Source of the DNA: an uncultured Caulobacterales bacterium
GTDB taxonomy: Bacteria; Pseudomonadota; Alphaproteobacteria; Caulobacterales; Caulobacteraceae
Assembly: GCA_903837135.1 (NCBI GenBank)
Contig: CAILTK010000041.1
Coordinates: 49,402 to 113,401, forward strand
Direction: 5' to 3'
Length of the DNA: 64,000 nucleotides
Below, one piece after another: positions 62,410 through 64,000 of the stretch. Made by a program: the position numbers and the translations under genes. The notes under the pieces were generated by a model. It ran no database searches and was not told the DNA's origin. It was given only the letters and a program-made list of their open reading frames with translations. Within the stretch, counting starts at the first letter, position 1; the number at the start of each line of letters is the position of its first letter.

Positions 62410-63321
62410 TCAGGCGAGGGGGGTGTCGATCAGGGCGCCCGCACGGAGCGGCGCGATGCTGACGCGGGTCAGGCCGAGCCGGCGCGGCAGGTCGTCGGAC
62501 GCCACGGTCAGCGGGCCGGGCCCGGAGCCTTCGCCGGCCGGCGGTTGCGGAAAGGCGGTCGAGCGGGCCGTATGGAAGGTGAGATGGCCCTCGACCTTCT
62601 GCACGATCTGATGGATGTGGCCGTTGAGGATGGTCACCGAGCCGAACCGCCGGGTCAGCGCCAGCACCTGATCCGCGTCGCCCGTGCCCCAACCCCACGG
62701 CTCGTAGATCGTCCACATCGGCATGTGGGCGAAGAGCACCAGGGGTTGGCTCGAGCTGCGACCGGCCAGATCGTCCTTCAGCCAGGCGAGCTGGTCGTCG
62801 CCGAAGGCGCCGAGCCCCCCGGCCTTGAAATGCATCACGTTGACCAGGGCCACGAAGTGCACCCCGTCGTGGTCGAAGCTGTAATAGCCCTTGCCCTGGG
62901 ACGGCCCGCCGAAGCGGGCGAAGTATTCCGTTCCCGTCCCGTCGGTGAGGTCGTGCTCGCCGGGGGTGGTGTGCAGCTCGCTCGCCCGCAGGCGGGACAG
63001 GTGCTGCTGCGCCAGATCGAACTCGGCGGCCTTGCTGAGATGGGTGATGTCGCCCGTGTGCAGGATCAGCGCCGGCTGCGCCGGCAGGGCGTTGATCAGG
63101 TCGATGGTCCGGTCGAGGGTGGCGGCCACGTCCGGGTTGGCGTCCTTGGAAAAGCCGATGTGGGTGTCGCTGATCTGCACGAACAGGACCTTGCCCGCCG
63201 GCCGCTCGGCCGCCTCGGCCAGCGGCGCCGCGGTGAGCACCCCGCCGGACAGGCCGAACAGGGTTCCGGCGGTCAGGCCGAGGCAGGTCAGGGCGCCGCG
63301 GCGGCTGAGGTCTGAGGTCAT
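62410..63321 (-). CDS. Tat-exported metallophosphoesterase
   Basis: A 303-residue calcineurin-like phosphoesterase with a twin-arginine signal (SRRGALTCLGL). Metal motifs are ISDTHIG, HTGDITHL, PGEHDL (where most members have GNHD), HMPMW and NGHIHQ. It would hydrolyse phosphate or phosphodiester bonds in the periplasm with two metal ions. It precedes the cupredoxin gene. Confidence 0.9.
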   Translation of the reverse strand: MTSDLSRRGALTCLGLTAGTLFGLSGGVLTAAPLAEAAERPAGKVLFVQISDTHIGFSKDANPDVAATLDRTIDLINALPAQPALILHTGDITHLSKAAEFDLAQQHLSRLRASELHTTPGEHDLTDGTGTEYFARFGGPSQGKGYYSFDHDGVHFVALVNVMHFKAGGLGAFGDDQLAWLKDDLAGRSSSQPLVLFAHMPMWTIYEPWGWGTGDADQVLALTRRFGSVTILNGHIHQIVQKVEGHLTFHTARSTAFPQPPAGEGSGPGPLTVASDDLPRRLGLTRVSIAPLRAGALIDTPLA

Positions 63322-63369
63322 GGGGTCTCTCCAGCGGGATCTGCGGGCTTGACCGCCGGGCCGCCGGAT

Positions 63370-64000
63370 TTATTCCCGCTCCGCTTTCACGAGGGCGACG
63401 AAGCGGTCGAGTTCGCGGCTCTGCACGTCCGACACGGCCGCGAAGCTCAGGTCGCCCGCGGTCCACGACACGAGCCGATAGCCGCGCCGCTCGCCGTCCG
63501 GCGGCGAGGCGCCGTGTCCGGGCCAGACGAACAGGTCGATCTCGTGGGGGCCGTGACGATAGACGACCACGGCGGCCGTCTCGCGCCCGATCCGGTCGAT
63601 GCGGCCGCCCGCCAAGGCGAAGCCGTCGGCGGCGAAGTCGGCGACCGGCGGCGACAGCGGCGCGCGCCCGGCGAACCAGGGCTTGACGGTGTGGTGGCTG
63701 CTGGAGGCGACCGTTATGACGCGTCCGCTCATCAGCGCCCTGACGTGCGCGTCGGCGAGCTCGCCGGACAGGGTCTCCGGCGAGGGCGGGGTCAGGACCA
63801 CCAGGGCCAGGCCCGCGGCGAGGGCGCTGACGCCCACGCCGCCCGTCGCGCCGATCCAGAAGCGGTCCCAGCGGCGCCCCCTCGGACGACTCGCCCCCGT
63901 ACGACCCGCCGACGGACGAGCCGCTCGCGGACGGCGCGCGTCGGCGGCGTCGAGCGCGGCCCCGACCCGCGTCCGCAGCGCCGCGGGCGCGACGAGGCGC
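63370..64000 (-). CDS. Anti-sigma-factor-like membrane protein, cut by window edge
   Basis: The C-terminal part of a membrane protein: a basic, disordered cytoplasmic stretch (ending RPRGRRWDRFWIG), one membrane helix (about VGVSALAAGLALVVL), and a periplasmic domain with DAHVRALMSGRVITVASSSHH and VKPWFAG. This is the pattern of anti-sigma factors of extracytoplasmic sigma factors. The frame stays open to the window end, so the N-terminus and the partner sigma gene, expected upstream, are missing. The low-likelihood GTG start at 63837 would make a headless protein. Confidence 0.85.
   Translation of the reverse strand, partial: RLVAPAALRTRVGAALDAADARRPRAARPSAGRTGASRPRGRRWDRFWIGATGGVGVSALAAGLALVVLTPPSPETLSGELADAHVRALMSGRVITVASSSHHTVKPWFAGRAPLSPPVADFAADGFALAGGRIDRIGRETAAVVVYRHGPHEIDLFVWPGHGASPPDGERRGYRLVSWTAGDLSFAAVSDVQSRELDRFVALVKAERE

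Overview
The window is a high-GC, densely coded chromosomal segment that most resembles Alphaproteobacteria, probably Caulobacterales close to Caulobacter or Phenylobacterium. The supporting signs are the ctaA/COX15 - rplM - rpsI - argC order, a DUF2842 gene, a two-domain cold-shock protein next to recJ and tRNA-Glu, two large TonB-dependent receptors, an ECF sigma/FecR pair and many short palindromic repeats. This placement is inference from gene content; no database search was made.

Region 1 (about 1-25.6 kb) is a catabolic island. It holds a nitroreductase, a DapA-fold protein without the usual catalytic lysine, two Coq4-like proteins, RidA, a class I/II aminotransferase, a TonB receptor, several alpha/beta hydrolases, an IorAB-type molybdenum hydroxylase, an LLM flavin monooxygenase, five SDR/amidohydrolase-type enzymes, and a seven-gene minus-strand operon (enoyl-CoA hydratase, thiolase-like, DUF35, CoA ligase, 56-aa protein, two SDRs). 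That operon looks like CoA-dependent side-chain or ring breakdown with a thiolase/DUF35 retro-aldolase step. Two GntR-type and one LysR-type regulators are interspersed. A perfect palindrome sits between the hydratase operon and its divergent GntR gene, and a 19-bp motif recurs before several catabolic genes. The substrate cannot be read from the sequence; an aromatic, terpenoid or steroid-like compound is plausible.

Region 2 (about 25.6-41.8 kb) is an export and peptide-processing island. An ECF sigma factor, FecR, a CocE/NonD-type hydrolase and a Tat-exported class V aminotransferase/epimerase-like protein are joined by successive 4-nt overlaps, followed by a peptidase-CapA pair. A second peptidase-CapA pair lies upstream. 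A Tat-exported M19-type protein and a TonB receptor with an STN signalling domain face away on the other strand. This looks like a cell-surface signalling system whose targets are periplasmic peptide or amide hydrolases.

Region 3 (41.9-46.0 kb) is housekeeping: small membrane proteins, haem A synthase, L13, S9 and ArgC. Region 4 (46.0-49.8 kb) is accessory: a YcxB-like membrane protein and a LysR gene divergent from an SDR - SnoaL - methyltransferase operon, with a perfect 10-bp inverted repeat between them. Region 5 (50-60.7 kb) is core metabolism: PHA synthase with a long basic N-terminal tail, a lipoprotein, aminotransferase, homoserine dehydrogenase, GlpX, RecJ, tRNA-Glu, a double cold-shock protein, glutaminyl cyclotransferase and a thioesterase. 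Region 6 (60.7-64 kb, minus strand) has a secreted amidohydrolase, a cupredoxin, a Tat metallophosphoesterase and a membrane anti-sigma-like protein cut by the window edge.

Palindromic repeats (REP-like hairpins, a 138-bp element with 22-nt imperfect terminal inverted repeats, and a solo copy of its end) lie mainly at convergent gene junctions. No rRNA genes, CRISPR arrays, transposase genes or prophage genes were seen.
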